Source of the DNA: Cryobacterium arcticum
Lineage (GTDB): Bacteria; Actinomycetota; Actinomycetes; Actinomycetales; Microbacteriaceae
Length of the DNA stretch: 64,000 nucleotides
NCBI RefSeq assembly: GCF_003185895.1
Contig: NZ_QHLY01000012.1
Coordinates: 558,001 to 622,000 of the forward strand
Direction of reading: 5' to 3'
The notes below the pieces were generated by a model. That model was not told the DNA's origin and did not search any database. It saw only the letters and a list, made by a program, of their open reading frames with translations. The position numbers and the translations under genes are program-made. Positions 44,823 through 53,734 of the stretch are shown in pieces (positions within the stretch are counted from its first letter, which is position 1; the number at the start of each line of letters is the position of its first letter).

Positions 44823-45071
44823 CTAGTCCTGGGCCTTGACGATGAACTCGACGGCGTCGCCGACGGTCTTGAGGTTCTTGACCTCTTCGTCGGGGATCTT
44901 GACGTCGAACTTTTCCTCGGCGTTGACCACGATGGTCATCATCGAGATGGAATCGATGTCCAGGTCGTCGGTGAACGACTTGTCCAGCTCAACCTGGTCG
45001 GTTGCGATGCCCGTCTCGTCGTTGATGAGCTCGGCCAGGCCGGCAAGAACTTCTTCGGTGGACAATGCCAT
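44823..45071 (-). CDS. acpP: Acyl carrier protein
   Basis: 82 residues, strongly acidic. The phosphopantetheine attachment site is Ser41 in LDIDSISMM; most ACPs read DSL, this one DSI. AAGGAGA precedes the ATG. It carries the growing acyl chain for FabD, FabH and FabF encoded on both sides. Confidence 0.97.
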   Translation of the reverse strand: MALSTEEVLAGLAELINDETGIATDQVELDKSFTDDLDIDSISMMTIVVNAEEKFDVKIPDEEVKNLKTVGDAVEFIVKAQD

Positions 45072-45133
45072 GTTGTTTTCTCCTTGGGGGTGTCTCGTTT
45101 GACCGAGATTCAGTTTAGAGGGGTGGAGCGAGG

Positions 45134-46135
45134 CTACGGCAGCACAACTACCTGCGCGCCGTAAACCAGACCGGCGCCAAAGCCGATCTGGAGGGCAAGA
45201 CCGCCGCTGAGCTCAGGGTGTTCTTCGAGCAAGCGGTGGGTGGCTAGGGGGATCGACGCGGCCGAGGTGTTCCCGGTCGTGGCGATGTCGCGCGCGATGA
45301 CGACGGACTCGGGCAGCTTGAGCTGCTTGGCGAATTCATCGATGATGCGCATGTTGGCCTGGTGCGGGATGAACGCGGCCAGCTGGTCCGCGGTGATTCC
45401 CGCGGCGGCCAGGGTCTGCTTGGCGATCTTGGCCATGTCCCAGACGGCCCAACGGAAGACCGTCTGGCCTTCCTGGCGCAGGGTCGGCCATTCCTTCTCG
45501 CCGCGGCGGTACTCCTGCAGGGTGCCGTTCATGCCGACGGCATCCGCGCGCCCGTCAGAACCCCAGACCGAGGCGGAGATGCCCGGGTAGTCGCTCGGGC
45601 CGATGACGACGGCGCCGGCGCCGTCGCCGAGCAGGAACGAGATGCTCCTGTCGGTGCCGTCGACCATGTCGGAGAGCTTCTCGGCGCCGATCACGAGCGC
45701 ATAGTGCGCTGCGCCGGAGCGGATGAGGGCATCTGCCTGGGCGACGCCGTAGGCGTACCCGGCGCAGGCGGCGTTGAGGTCGAACGCGGCGGCGGGAACT
45801 GCGCCGATCCGGTCGGCGACGACGGCGGCCATGGACGGCGTCTGGCGACCGTTGCTGATGGTGGCAATGATGATGGCATCGATCTGGTCGGCGTTGATGC
45901 CGCTCTTGCCGATGGCTTCGAGCGCAGCGGTGGTGGCCAGGTCGACGGCGAGCACATCCTGGCTGGCGCGGGTGCGGGTGATGATCCCGGTGCGCTGCTG
46001 GATCCACTCGTCTGATGAGTCGATCGGCCCGACAAGGTCATCGTTGGGCACGACGAGGTCGCCGCGTGCGGCGCCGACCGCGAGGATGCGGGTGTACTGG
46101 GCGCCCTGCGACTGCAGGAGTTGTGGCTGGGTCAT
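45134..46135 (-). CDS. fabH: 3-oxoacyl-[acyl-carrier-protein] synthase III
   Basis: 333 residues. Catalytic Cys lies in DLNAACAGYAYG, His in FIPHQANMRII, Asn in TTGNTSAASIPLA. It starts fatty acid synthesis by joining an acyl-CoA (branched or straight) to malonyl-ACP. In a Gram-positive actinobacterium branched-chain starters are expected, but specificity is not readable here. GGAAGAG precedes the ATG. Confidence 0.97.
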   Translation of the reverse strand: MTQPQLLQSQGAQYTRILAVGAARGDLVVPNDDLVGPIDSSDEWIQQRTGIITRTRASQDVLAVDLATTAALEAIGKSGINADQIDAIIIATISNGRQTPSMAAVVADRIGAVPAAAFDLNAACAGYAYGVAQADALIRSGAAHYALVIGAEKLSDMVDGTDRSISFLLGDGAGAVVIGPSDYPGISASVWGSDGRADAVGMNGTLQEYRRGEKEWPTLRQEGQTVFRWAVWDMAKIAKQTLAAAGITADQLAAFIPHQANMRIIDEFAKQLKLPESVVIARDIATTGNTSAASIPLATHRLLEEHPELSGGLALQIGFGAGLVYGAQVVVLP

Positions 46136-46164
46136 TCGTCTCTTCCGGCTTGACTCGGGCTGAT

Positions 46165-47085
46165 TCAGGCCTGTTGGTCGATCAGTTCATATGCAGCGGG
46201 CAGGTCGTCCGGGGTCTTGATGGCCACCGTCGGAATGCCCCGGAGTGCGCGCTTGGCCAGTCCGACGAGGGCGCCGGCCGGGGCGACTTCGATGATTCCG
46301 GTGACTCCGGCTTCCGTGAACGCCTGCATGCACAGGTCCCACCGTACCGGCGACGAGACCTGGCCGACGAGCAGGTCGACGAATCTCGCCCCGGCCTGGA
46401 CCCGGCTGCCGTCTCGGTTGGTCCAGAGCGGGAGGCTGGCATCCGTGGGGGTGAGGCGGCCGGCGACCTCGGTGAGGTGCTGCACGGCGGGAAGCATGTG
46501 GCGGGTGTGGAAGGCGCCGGCGACCTGCAGCGGGATGACCCGTGCCTTGGCGGGCGGGTTCGCGGCCAGGCTCGCGAGGGCGTCCAGTGCGCCGGCGACG
46601 ACGATCTGACCGCCGCCGTTGAAGTTGGCCGGTTCGAGGCCGAGTTCCTCCAGGCGCGCGAGCAGTTCGGCTTCATCGCCGCCGAGCACGGCGCTCATGC
46701 CGGTGGGGGAGAGCTCGGCAGCCGCCTTCATCGCGCGGCCGCGTTCACCGACCAGGGTGAGGGCATCGTTGCGTGTGAGCACGCCGGCTCCGGCTGCGGC
46801 GGTGATCTCACCGACCGAGTGTCCGGCGATGCCTGCGATCCGGTCGCGTCGGCCGTCGGCGAACAGGGCGGAGAGGGCGATCAGGCCGGCGGCCACGATG
46901 AGCGGCTGGGCGATCGCGGTGTCGCGGATGGTGTCGGCGTCGGCGACCGTCCCGGCCGAGATCAGGTCGGTGGCGGACTGCTCGCTCATCTGCTCGAGCT
47001 GTTCGGCGTACGCCGGGTTCTGCAACCACGGTTCGAGGAATCCGGGCGTTTGTGAGCCCTGACCGGGGCAGACGACAACAATCAT
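46165..47085 (-). CDS. fabD: Malonyl-CoA:ACP transacylase
   Basis: 306 residues. The nucleophile is Ser90 in AGHSVGE, preceded by CPGQGSQ at the N-terminus; His in GAFHTRHM completes the dyad. It loads malonate onto ACP. TAAGGA precedes the ATG. A TAGATT box at 47127-47132 suggests an own promoter 35-40 bp upstream, between fasR and fabD. Confidence 0.97.
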   Translation of the reverse strand: MIVVVCPGQGSQTPGFLEPWLQNPAYAEQLEQMSEQSATDLISAGTVADADTIRDTAIAQPLIVAAGLIALSALFADGRRDRIAGIAGHSVGEITAAAGAGVLTRNDALTLVGERGRAMKAAAELSPTGMSAVLGGDEAELLARLEELGLEPANFNGGGQIVVAGALDALASLAANPPAKARVIPLQVAGAFHTRHMLPAVQHLTEVAGRLTPTDASLPLWTNRDGSRVQAGARFVDLLVGQVSSPVRWDLCMQAFTEAGVTGIIEVAPAGALVGLAKRALRGIPTVAIKTPDDLPAAYELIDQQA

Positions 47086-47126
47086 TTCCTTAGTCTCCCA
47101 AGTCGGTACGGGCGGGGGGTGTGGCT

Positions 47127-47132
47127 AATCTA
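47127..47132 (-). promoter_or_regulatory. Candidate -10 box for fabD
   Basis: TAGATT on the minus strand, in the 94-bp fasR-fabD gap. In Streptomyces FasR acts on this promoter; no specific FasR site could be assigned here. Confidence 0.4.
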
Positions 47133-47179
47133 CCGAGTATCCGCGAAACGTTTGGCAGAATACGCAAAGGCCGGTTCGG

Positions 47180-48385
47180 TCAGCGCCGTCGGGTCGATCC
47201 GTCGTGGTCGCTGATCGAGCCGATGATCAGTGCGGCCTGCAGGATCAGGGCCTCCCGGGCGCCGGTCGCGTCGTACCCGATGACCTCCGAGACGCGCTTG
47301 AGGCGGTACCGCACGGTGTTGGGGTGCACGAAGAGCTCACGGGCGGTGGCTTCGAGTGACCTGCCGTTGTCCAGGTAGCACCACAGCGTGCTGAGGAGCT
47401 CGGTGGAATGTGCCTGCAGGGGGCGGTAGATGCGATGGATCAGGGTCGCGCGGGCGAGCGGATCGCCGGCCAGCGCACGCTCGGGGAGGAGATCATCGGC
47501 CTGCACCGGCCGCGGGGCGTTCCGCCAGGAGCGGGCGACCGCGAATCCGGCCAGTGCCGCCTTGGCGCTCTTGGACGCTTCGACGAGGTTGGGCACCTCG
47601 TGGCCGAGCACCAGGTGCCCGGGGCCGAAGCTCGGCTCCAGCTGCAGTGCGATCTCCATGAAGGTGAGCGCCGGGGTGGTGCCGGCGGCCTCGTCAGAGT
47701 CTGGGTTGGTGGGGTGGGCGCGGCCGATGACCAGCACCAGCCGGTTGCCCTGCACGCCGATGAGCACGTCGGCCGTCATGTGCCGCGCGGACCGGCGCAG
47801 TTGGTCGACGTCGAGCATTTTCGGCGTCGTTCCGACGAGCACGCAGACCTCGCCGTGCCCGTGCCAGCCGAGCGCCGCGATGCGGCTGGGCAGTTCGTCG
47901 TCGTATTCCCCGCTGAGAATGGAGTCGACGACGAGGGCTTCGAGCCGCGCATCCCAGAGGCCCCGGGCTTCCGCGGCCCTGGCGTAGACATCCGCCGCGC
48001 CGAAGGCGATCTCGCGGGAGTACAGCAGGATGGCCTCGCGGAGGGTCTCCGAACCGTCCTTGACCCGTTCCTCGACCACTTCGACGGTCACCCGGATGAG
48101 TTGCAGCGTCTGCTGCAGGCTCACCGAGCGCAGCAGCTCCCTGGGCGCTGCACCGAAGACGTCAGCGGCGATCCACGGGGTCGACCGGGGATCGTCGTAC
48201 CAGGAGATGAACGAGGTGATGCCGGCCTGGGCGACCAGGCCGACGGCGGACCGCCGCCCTGGTGGCATATCGCCATACCAGGGCAGCGTGTCCTCGAGTC
48301 GTTTCAGCGTCGCCGTGGACAACTCACCGGAAATCGTGCGTAACCAGGTGAGGGTTTGTTCCTTTGTCTTCGGCGCCGGTGCCAC
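47180..48385 (-). CDS. fasR: PucR/CdaR-type regulator, probable FasR
   Basis: 401 residues from a GTG start. The C-terminal PucR-type helix-turn-helix reads LWCYLDNGRSLEATARELFVHPNTVRYRLKRV. The N-terminal part matches the FasR group by layout (MPPGRRSAVGLVAQAGITSFISWY). The position directly upstream of fabD-fabH-acpP-fabF is that of Streptomyces FasR, which activates the fatty acid operon; the function here is inferred from that synteny. Only 8 bp separate it from aceE upstream, so it may be co-transcribed with aceE. Confidence 0.88.
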   Translation of the reverse strand: MAPAPKTKEQTLTWLRTISGELSTATLKRLEDTLPWYGDMPPGRRSAVGLVAQAGITSFISWYDDPRSTPWIAADVFGAAPRELLRSVSLQQTLQLIRVTVEVVEERVKDGSETLREAILLYSREIAFGAADVYARAAEARGLWDARLEALVVDSILSGEYDDELPSRIAALGWHGHGEVCVLVGTTPKMLDVDQLRRSARHMTADVLIGVQGNRLVLVIGRAHPTNPDSDEAAGTTPALTFMEIALQLEPSFGPGHLVLGHEVPNLVEASKSAKAALAGFAVARSWRNAPRPVQADDLLPERALAGDPLARATLIHRIYRPLQAHSTELLSTLWCYLDNGRSLEATARELFVHPNTVRYRLKRVSEVIGYDATGAREALILQAALIIGSISDHDGSTRRR

Positions 48386-48393
48386 GTTGTCGG

Positions 48394-51120
48394 TTAGCTC
48401 TCGCCACCGGCCGAGCCGGTGGTGCCGGCAGACACGTCGTGCAGGCTGTACTTGTCGATGGCCTGCTGGATGACGCTGTGGTCCAGCTCTCCGCTGTTGG
48501 CGAGCTGCTGCAGCGTGCGCACCACCATCGACGGGCCGTCGATCTTGAAGAACCGGCGGGCAGCGGGGCGGGTGTCGGAGAAACCGAAGTCGTCCGCTCC
48601 CAGCGTCGCGAAGTCGCCGGGGATGAACTGGCGGATCTGGTCGGGCACGGCGTGCATGAAGTCGGAGACCGCCACGAACGGACCGGCGGTGCCCGCGAGC
48701 TTGTCGGTCACGTAGGCCGTGCGCGGCTCCTCGTTCGGGTAGAGGAAGTTGTGTTCCTCTGCCGCGAGACCGTCCCGGCGCAGCTCAGACCATGAGGTCA
48801 CCGACCAGACATCGGCGGACACCCCCCAGTCGTCGGCGAGCAATGCCTGCGCCTCGAGTGCCCACGGCACGGCGACACCGGAGGCCAGCAACTGCGCCTT
48901 CGGGCCGGCCACGGTGGACTCTGACACCCGGTGGATGCCGCGGATGATGCCGTCGACGTCGACATCGGCCGGTTCGACGGGCTGGACCTGCGGCTCGTTG
49001 TACACGGTGATGTAGTACATGACGTTCGGGTCGGTGTGCTCTCCGCCGTACATCCGCTCGAGGCCGGAGCGCACGATGTGGCCGATCTCGTAGCCGAAGG
49101 CCGGGTCGTAGGACACGACGGCCGGGTTGGTGGATGCCAGCAGCGGCGAGTGGCCGTCAGCGTGCTGCAGGCCCTCACCCGTGAGGGTGGTGCGGCCGGC
49201 GGTGGCGCCGATCATGAAGCCGCGGGTCATCTGGTCGCCGGCTGCCCACATGGCGTCGCCGGTGCGCTGGAAGCCGAACATCGAGTAGAACACGTACACC
49301 GGGATCAGGGGTTCGCCCTGGGTGGCGTACGACGTTCCGACGTTCGTGAATGCGGCGAGGGCGCCGGCCTCGTTGATGCCGACGTGGATGATCTGGCCCT
49401 GCGGGCTCTCCTTGTAGGCGAGCAGCTGGGCGTGGTCCACCGAGGTGTAGTGCTGGCCGTTGGGGTTGTAGATCTTCGCGTTCGGGAAGAACGCGTCGAT
49501 GCCGAAGGTGCGGGCTTCGTCGGGGATGATCGGCACGATGCGGTGGCCGAAGTCCTTCGAGCGCAGCAGTTCCTTGAGCAACCGGACGAACGCCATGGTG
49601 GTGGCGATCTCCTGGGTGCCTGAACCCTTCTTGGTGACGGCATAGGTGGCGTCGTCGGGCAGGTTGATCTGGGTGTACTTGCTCCGGCGTTCCGGCAGGT
49701 ACCCGCCGAGCGCGCGGCGGCGCTCGTGCATGTACTGGATCGCCTCGTCGTTGTCGCCGGGGGTGTAGTACGGCGGCTGGTACGGGTTGGCCTCGAGCTG
49801 CGCATCCGTGATCGGCACGTGCATGCTGTCGCGGAACGTCTTGAGGTTGTCCAGCGTCATCTTCTTCATCTGGTGGGTCGCGTTGCGGCCCTCGAAGCTC
49901 GGGCCGAGGCCGTAGCCCTTGACGGTCTTCGCCAGGATGACCGTCGGCTGGCCCTTGTGCTCGGATGCCGCCTTGAAGGCCGCGTAGACCTTGCGGTAGT
50001 CGTGGCCGCCCCGCTTGAGGTTCCAGACCTGGTCGTCGGTGTAGCCCTCGACGAGCTTGAGCGCGCGGGGGTCGCGACCGAAGAAGTTCTCGCGCACGTA
50101 GGCGCCGCTCTCGGCCTTGTAGGTCTGGTAGTCGCCGTCGGTGGTGACGTTCATCAGGTTGAGCAGCGCGCCGTCGGTGTCGCGGGAGAGCAGGTCATCC
50201 CACTCGCGGCCCCAGACCACCTTGATGACGTTCCAGCCGGCTCCGCGGAAGAAGCTCTCCAGTTCCTGGATGATCTTGCCGTTACCGCGCACCGGGCCGT
50301 CGAGGCGCTGGAGGTTGCAGTTGACGATGAAGTTGAGGTTGTCGAGTCCCTCGTTCGCGGCGACCTGCAGCTGGCCGCGGCTTTCGACCTCGTCCATCTC
50401 GCCGTCGCCGAGGAACGCCCAGACCTGCTGGTCGCTGGCGTCCTTGATCCCGCGGTTGGTCAGGTAGCGGTTGAGCTGGGCCTGGTAGATCGCGTTGATC
50501 GGGCCCAAGCCCATCGAGACCGTCGGGAACTGCCAGAATTCCGGCATCAGGCGCGGGTGCGGGTAGGACGAGATGCCGTCGGGGGCGTGCGACTTCTCCT
50601 GGCGGAAACCGTCGAGCTGGTTGGCGCTCAGGCGGCCCTCGAGGAAGGCGCGGGCGTAGGTACCGGGGGAGGCATGGCCCTGGATGAAGATCTGGTCGCC
50701 GCCACCCGGGTGGTCCTGGCCGCGGAAGAAGTGGTTGAAGCCGGTCTCGTAGAGCGCGGCGGAGGATGCGTAGGTGGAGATGTGGCCGCCGACGGCGATT
50801 CCGGGACGCTGGGCGCGGTGCACGAGCACGGCGGCATTCCAGCGGATCCAGGCGCGGTAGCGGCGTTCGATGTCTTCATCGCCGGGGAAGTCAGGCTCGT
50901 TGGCCGAGGCGATGGTGTTGATGTAGTCCGTGGTCGGCACCATCGGAACGTTGAGGTGCAGTTCCTTGGAGCGCTTGAGCAGGCTCAGCATGATCTCGCG
51001 GGCCCGGCCGGGGCCGTTGGCCGCCACGAGGGCATCGAGGGATTGCGACCATTCGTTGGTTTCGTCCGGATCGGCGTCCGAGTTATCCGTGGAGTAGGGG
51101 TCCTGGTCGTTGACAGTCAC
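48394..51120 (-). CDS. aceE: Pyruvate dehydrogenase E1 component, homodimeric type
   Basis: 908 residues from the GTG at 51120, with AAAGAGG upstream. Thiamine diphosphate motif: [15 protein letters not shown] followed by [15 protein letters not shown]. The N-terminal [19 protein letters not shown] and the [16 protein letters not shown] segment are typical of AceE. It decarboxylates pyruvate and transfers acetyl to the E2 lipoyl domain; E2/E3 are not in the window. The open frame continues upstream to 51912, but that part has no family similarity and overlaps other genes. Direct adjacency to the fas block links acetyl-CoA supply and fatty acid synthesis. Confidence 0.97.
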   Translation of the reverse strand: MTVNDQDPYSTDNSDADPDETNEWSQSLDALVAANGPGRAREIMLSLLKRSKELHLNVPMVPTTDYINTIASANEPDFPGDEDIERRYRAWIRWNAAVLVHRAQRPGIAVGGHISTYASSAALYETGFNHFFRGQDHPGGGDQIFIQGHASPGTYARAFLEGRLSANQLDGFRQEKSHAPDGISSYPHPRLMPEFWQFPTVSMGLGPINAIYQAQLNRYLTNRGIKDASDQQVWAFLGDGEMDEVESRGQLQVAANEGLDNLNFIVNCNLQRLDGPVRGNGKIIQELESFFRGAGWNVIKVVWGREWDDLLSRDTDGALLNLMNVTTDGDYQTYKAESGAYVRENFFGRDPRALKLVEGYTDDQVWNLKRGGHDYRKVYAAFKAASEHKGQPTVILAKTVKGYGLGPSFEGRNATHQMKKMTLDNLKTFRDSMHVPITDAQLEANPYQPPYYTPGDNDEAIQYMHERRRALGGYLPERRSKYTQINLPDDATYAVTKKGSGTQEIATTMAFVRLLKELLRSKDFGHRIVPIIPDEARTFGIDAFFPNAKIYNPNGQHYTSVDHAQLLAYKESPQGQIIHVGINEAGALAAFTNVGTSYATQGEPLIPVYVFYSMFGFQRTGDAMWAAGDQMTRGFMIGATAGRTTLTGEGLQHADGHSPLLASTNPAVVSYDPAFGYEIGHIVRSGLERMYGGEHTDPNVMYYITVYNEPQVQPVEPADVDVDGIIRGIHRVSESTVAGPKAQLLASGVAVPWALEAQALLADDWGVSADVWSVTSWSELRRDGLAAEEHNFLYPNEEPRTAYVTDKLAGTAGPFVAVSDFMHAVPDQIRQFIPGDFATLGADDFGFSDTRPAARRFFKIDGPSMVVRTLQQLANSGELDHSVIQQAIDKYSLHDVSAGTTGSAGGES

Positions 51121-51396
51121 ACTCGACCTCTTTCTGTAGGGCAGATCGTGCGGGGGAAGATCATGCCTGGTTAGGCGTGCCGGATTCAGCTCTGGTCGGG
51201 TCGCGACCGAAAGGCACCCCGTCAGCCTAGTGATTCTTGCTGGGAAGCGCGCACGGGCACGGGTGTGTCCCTGCGCCGGCCCGGATCGATGCCGGTCGGC
51301 CGTCGCGGCAGCCAGGTTGGTGGAGCGACGCCGGGCGGCTAGGCTGTCCCCCCGTATTGCGCCATCGTTCCCCGATGGCCCGAGAGGACACGCACC
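51121..51396. promoter_or_regulatory. Divergent promoter region of aceE and peroxiredoxin
   Basis: 276 bp. Towards peroxiredoxin: TTGGTG (51317-51322), 17-bp spacer, TAGGCT (51340-51345), a near-consensus promoter about 50 bp before the start codon. Towards aceE: TAGGCT on the minus strand (51224-51229), giving a leader of about 95 bases. Nothing else recognised. Confidence 0.6.
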
Positions 51397-51876
51397 ATGG
51401 CACTGGAGAACGACACCCAGGCACCAGATTTCGAGCTCGTCAGCCAATTCGGTGAGCGCATCCAGCTCAGCCGCTACCGGGGTGAGAAGTCGGTCGCGTT
51501 GGTGTTCTTCCCGTTGGCCTTCTCCGGCATCTGCAGCGGCGAGCTCTGTGCGCTGCGGGACAACCTGTCTATGTTCGCTGACAGCAGTGTCGAACTGATC
51601 GGGATCTCGGTGGACTCCCGTCACACGCTGCGCGCCTGGGGAGACCAGGAAGGCTACGGCTTTACCCTGCTGAGCGATTTCTGGCCGCACGGCGCCGTCG
51701 CCAAGGAGTACGGCGTCTTCCTCGAAGAAAAGGGCTTCGCGAATCGGGCCACCTTCCTGATCGACCCGAACGGCATCATCAGGGCCAGCTTCATCACCGC
51801 ACCGGGTGAGGCCCGCTCGCTGGAGGCCTACCGGGCTGCGCTCGACGAATTGCAGCCGGCCTCGTCGCCGGTGTGA
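51397..51876 (+). CDS. Peroxiredoxin (AhpE-like)
   Basis: 159 residues. The peroxidatic Cys is Cys46 in [13 protein letters not shown], with a second Cys at 51 as in AhpE-type enzymes. [12 protein letters not shown] at the start and [24 protein letters not shown] later are characteristic. It reduces hydroperoxides, protecting the cell. AGAGGA precedes the ATG and a good promoter lies upstream (51317-51345). It opens the stress-related region that continues to 58917. Confidence 0.93.
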   Translation: MALENDTQAPDFELVSQFGERIQLSRYRGEKSVALVFFPLAFSGICSGELCALRDNLSMFADSSVELIGISVDSRHTLRAWGDQEGYGFTLLSDFWPHGAVAKEYGVFLEEKGFANRATFLIDPNGIIRASFITAPGEARSLEAYRAALDELQPASSPV

Positions 51877-51933
51877 CCGCGACGTCGGAATTATCGGTAA
51901 GCTTTTAGCCATCCTGTTCCGGTCACCCGGTCG

Positions 51934-52006
51934 GGGCCTTTAGCTCAGTTGGTAGAGCGCCACGTTTACACCGTGGATGTCATCGGTTCGAGCCCGGTAG
52001 GGCCCA
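51934..52006 (+). tRNA. tRNA-Val (UAC)
   Basis: Acceptor GGGCCTT/AGGGCCC, D arm GCTC...GAGC, anticodon stem CCACG/CGTGG with loop TTTACAC (anticodon TAC), T arm ATCGG/CCGGT with TTCGAGC; CCA not encoded. Confidence 0.97.
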
Positions 52007-52101
52007 CACTCTGAACATTCTCCTCGGGGACTGCACCGCCCATCGTCGTTCAGGCTCGATAGCCTCTCGTTGGCCGGCCTGACGCTGCACCCGCGAAGGT
52101 A

Positions 52102-52154
52102 AGCTGTGAGCAGTCGGTTCACGGCTGAAATCCCAGACGAAGGCCCGACGGGCC
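52102..52154 (+). promoter_or_regulatory. Two hairpins upstream of the first GAF-ANTAR gene
   Basis: AGCTGTGA, nine-base loop, TCACGGCT (52102-52126, one G-T pair) is followed by a GGCCCGACGGGCC palindrome (52142-52154). ANTAR proteins bind paired hairpins with hexanucleotide loops; the loops here are not six bases long, so an ANTAR site is not established. Confidence 0.35.
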
Positions 52155-52173
52155 GGGTAGTTGCGAGGTCACC

Positions 52174-52224
52174 ATGGCAGCACAGCAGGACATGAGCGCG
52201 CACGACGCGCCTGAGCATGTCTGA
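52174..52224 (+). CDS. 16-codon leader ORF coupled to the first GAF-ANTAR gene
   Basis: MAAQQDMSAHDAPEHV, with GAGGT upstream; its end overlaps the next start in the string ATGTCTGA (52217-52224), exactly the same junction as at the PanE-like gene (10431-10438). The following gene has no ribosome binding site of its own at usual spacing. Coupling is inferred. Confidence 0.5.
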   Translation: MAAQQDMSAHDAPEHV

Positions 52225-52936
52225 GCGCCTGGCCTTCGGGGCCGCAGTCGAGGAGCTCTCTCTGGCGTTGGAACGCCGGACGAGCCTGTGCCGTCCCTTC
52301 CTCGCCGTGCTCCCGGTCACCGGGGCCGCGATCTCCACCCTCGGGCCGCCCTTCGGGTCTGAGACCGTGAGCGCCAGCGACGCCACCGCGGCGCGTCTCG
52401 ACGAGCTCCAGTTCGACCTGGGTGAGGGCCCGTGCTGGGATGCGCTCACGAGCCGGCAGCCGGTGCTCGCCGCCGACCTCCGCGCAGAACATCCGCGCTG
52501 GCCGCTCTTCACCGAAGCTCTGGGTGACACCGACGTCGGGTCGCTCTTCGCCTTCCCGCTGGCGCTCGGATCGCTCAACATCGGAGCGGTCGATCTCTAC
52601 AGCCGGGAGGCCGGCGCTCTCACGGCGGCCCAGATCGGGGACGCGACGGCGCTGTCGAGCATCTGTGCCCGCCAGGTGCTTCGCAGAACACTCGCCGACC
52701 AGCCGCCGCCCGTCGACACAGACGACGCGAACAACGACGGCTTTTCCCGCCGCGAGGTGCACCAGGCCACCGGAATGGTGCTCGCCCAACTGGGTGTCAG
52801 CGCCGCGGACGCGTTGCTTGTCATCAACGGCTACGCATTCGCCAGAGGGCGCAGCGTGCGTGAGGTCGCGGCGGATATCGTCGCTCGCAGAATAGACTTC
52901 GCCGACGAATGGTCTGACCCGCCCGAGTCATTATGA
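52217..52936 (+). CDS. GAF-ANTAR domain regulator (first of two)
   Basis: 239 residues. A GAF-like sensor domain at residues ~25-160 (LDELQFDLGEGPCWDALTSRQ) is followed by an ANTAR domain at about 170-230, with REVHQATGMVLAQLGVSAADALLVINGYAF. ANTAR domains bind RNA hairpins and prevent termination; the GAF domain would sense a small ligand or redox state. Translation is likely coupled to the leader ORF at 52174-52224. Paired with another GAF-ANTAR gene 7 bp downstream. Confidence 0.9.
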   Translation: MSERLAFGAAVEELSLALERRTSLCRPFLAVLPVTGAAISTLGPPFGSETVSASDATAARLDELQFDLGEGPCWDALTSRQPVLAADLRAEHPRWPLFTEALGDTDVGSLFAFPLALGSLNIGAVDLYSREAGALTAAQIGDATALSSICARQVLRRTLADQPPPVDTDDANNDGFSRREVHQATGMVLAQLGVSAADALLVINGYAFARGRSVREVAADIVARRIDFADEWSDPPESL

Positions 52937-52937
52937 T
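52932..52937 (+). promoter_or_regulatory. -10 box of a likely leaderless promoter (second GAF-ANTAR gene)
   Basis: TATGAT, the perfect hexamer by usual standards, six bases before the ATG at 52944 and overlapping the stop codon of the preceding gene. Confidence 0.6.
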
Positions 52938-52943
52938 GGAGTA

Positions 52944-53654
52944 ATGGCGACAAAGACACGTGAGGGCCAACTCGTTGAGGCCTTCGTGACGCTCGCCGAC
53001 ACTCTCGTGGTCGGCTACGACCTCGTTGATCTTCTGCACACCCTGGTGTCGCAGTGTGTGCCACTTTTCGACGCCTCGGCGGCCGGAATCATCCTCACCG
53101 ACGACGAAGAGTTCGAGGTTGTCGCTTCGACGAACGAACGCAGCCGGCTGGTCGAGATCCTGCAGCTGCGCAGTGGCAGCGGCCCCTGCGTGGAAAGCGT
53201 CGTCACCGGGCACGCCGTGGCCGTGCCCGATATCGACGCGTCTGGACCCAAGTGGCCCCGGTTTCGGGCCGGTGCGCTCGAGCAGGGTTTCGCATCGATG
53301 TTCTCGGTGCCGATGCGCCTGCGCGCGACCACCATCGGGTCCCTCAACCTGTTCTGGGATCGCACCGGCGGACTGCCGGAGGCCGACGCGCCAACGGTGC
53401 AGGCTCTCGCCGACGTCGCCACGATCGGCATCCTGCAGGAGCGCGCGCTCAGGGAGAGCGACGTCGCCCGCCAGCAACTGCAGTTCGCGCTGAGCAGCCG
53501 GGTGGTGATCGAACAGGCCAAGGGCGTGGTCGCCTACACCCGTAAGGCGAGCATGGACGAAGCCTTCACCCTGATCCGGCAGTACGCAAGGTCGAACGGA
53601 CTGCCGCTGGCCGATGTCGCGGCCCGGATCGTCGCGGGGGACCTCGCGGTTTGA
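52944..53654 (+). CDS. GAF-ANTAR domain regulator (second of two)
   Basis: 236 residues. The GAF domain spans about 15-160 (TLVSQCVPLFDASAAGIILTD, LRSGSGPCVESVVTG), and an ANTAR domain at about 175-230 has LSSRVVIEQAKGVVAYTRKA and DEAFTLIRQYARSNG. The ANTAR start matches the canonical RVVIEQAKG better than its neighbour does. Both are probably RNA-binding antiterminators in stress control. TATGAT six bases before the ATG gives it its own probable leaderless promoter. Confidence 0.92.
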   Translation: MATKTREGQLVEAFVTLADTLVVGYDLVDLLHTLVSQCVPLFDASAAGIILTDDEEFEVVASTNERSRLVEILQLRSGSGPCVESVVTGHAVAVPDIDASGPKWPRFRAGALEQGFASMFSVPMRLRATTIGSLNLFWDRTGGLPEADAPTVQALADVATIGILQERALRESDVARQQLQFALSSRVVIEQAKGVVAYTRKASMDEAFTLIRQYARSNGLPLADVAARIVAGDLAV

Positions 53655-53734
53655 CGCCCGCCGATCTATGATGACGGTAGAGCCCTAGACCCTGGCTGCA
53701 CGTGCCTACTTTCCGTGAGCATCAGGGGTGCATC

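Noticed and set aside
51121-51912. Long N-terminal extension of aceE (minus-strand frame open to 51912)
   Set aside because: It overlaps the peroxiredoxin gene and the divergent promoter region, has no AceE similarity, and the GTG at 51120 has a good ribosome binding site.
52142-52154. GGCCCGACGGGCC as a second DosR/OsdR box
   Set aside because: It is one base shorter than the 14-base box and is a simple odd-length palindrome; listed only as a hairpin.
53652-53673. TTGACG and TATGAT as a classical promoter for the 112-aa gene
   Set aside because: The spacer is only ten bases; TATGAT alone is retained as a candidate -10.
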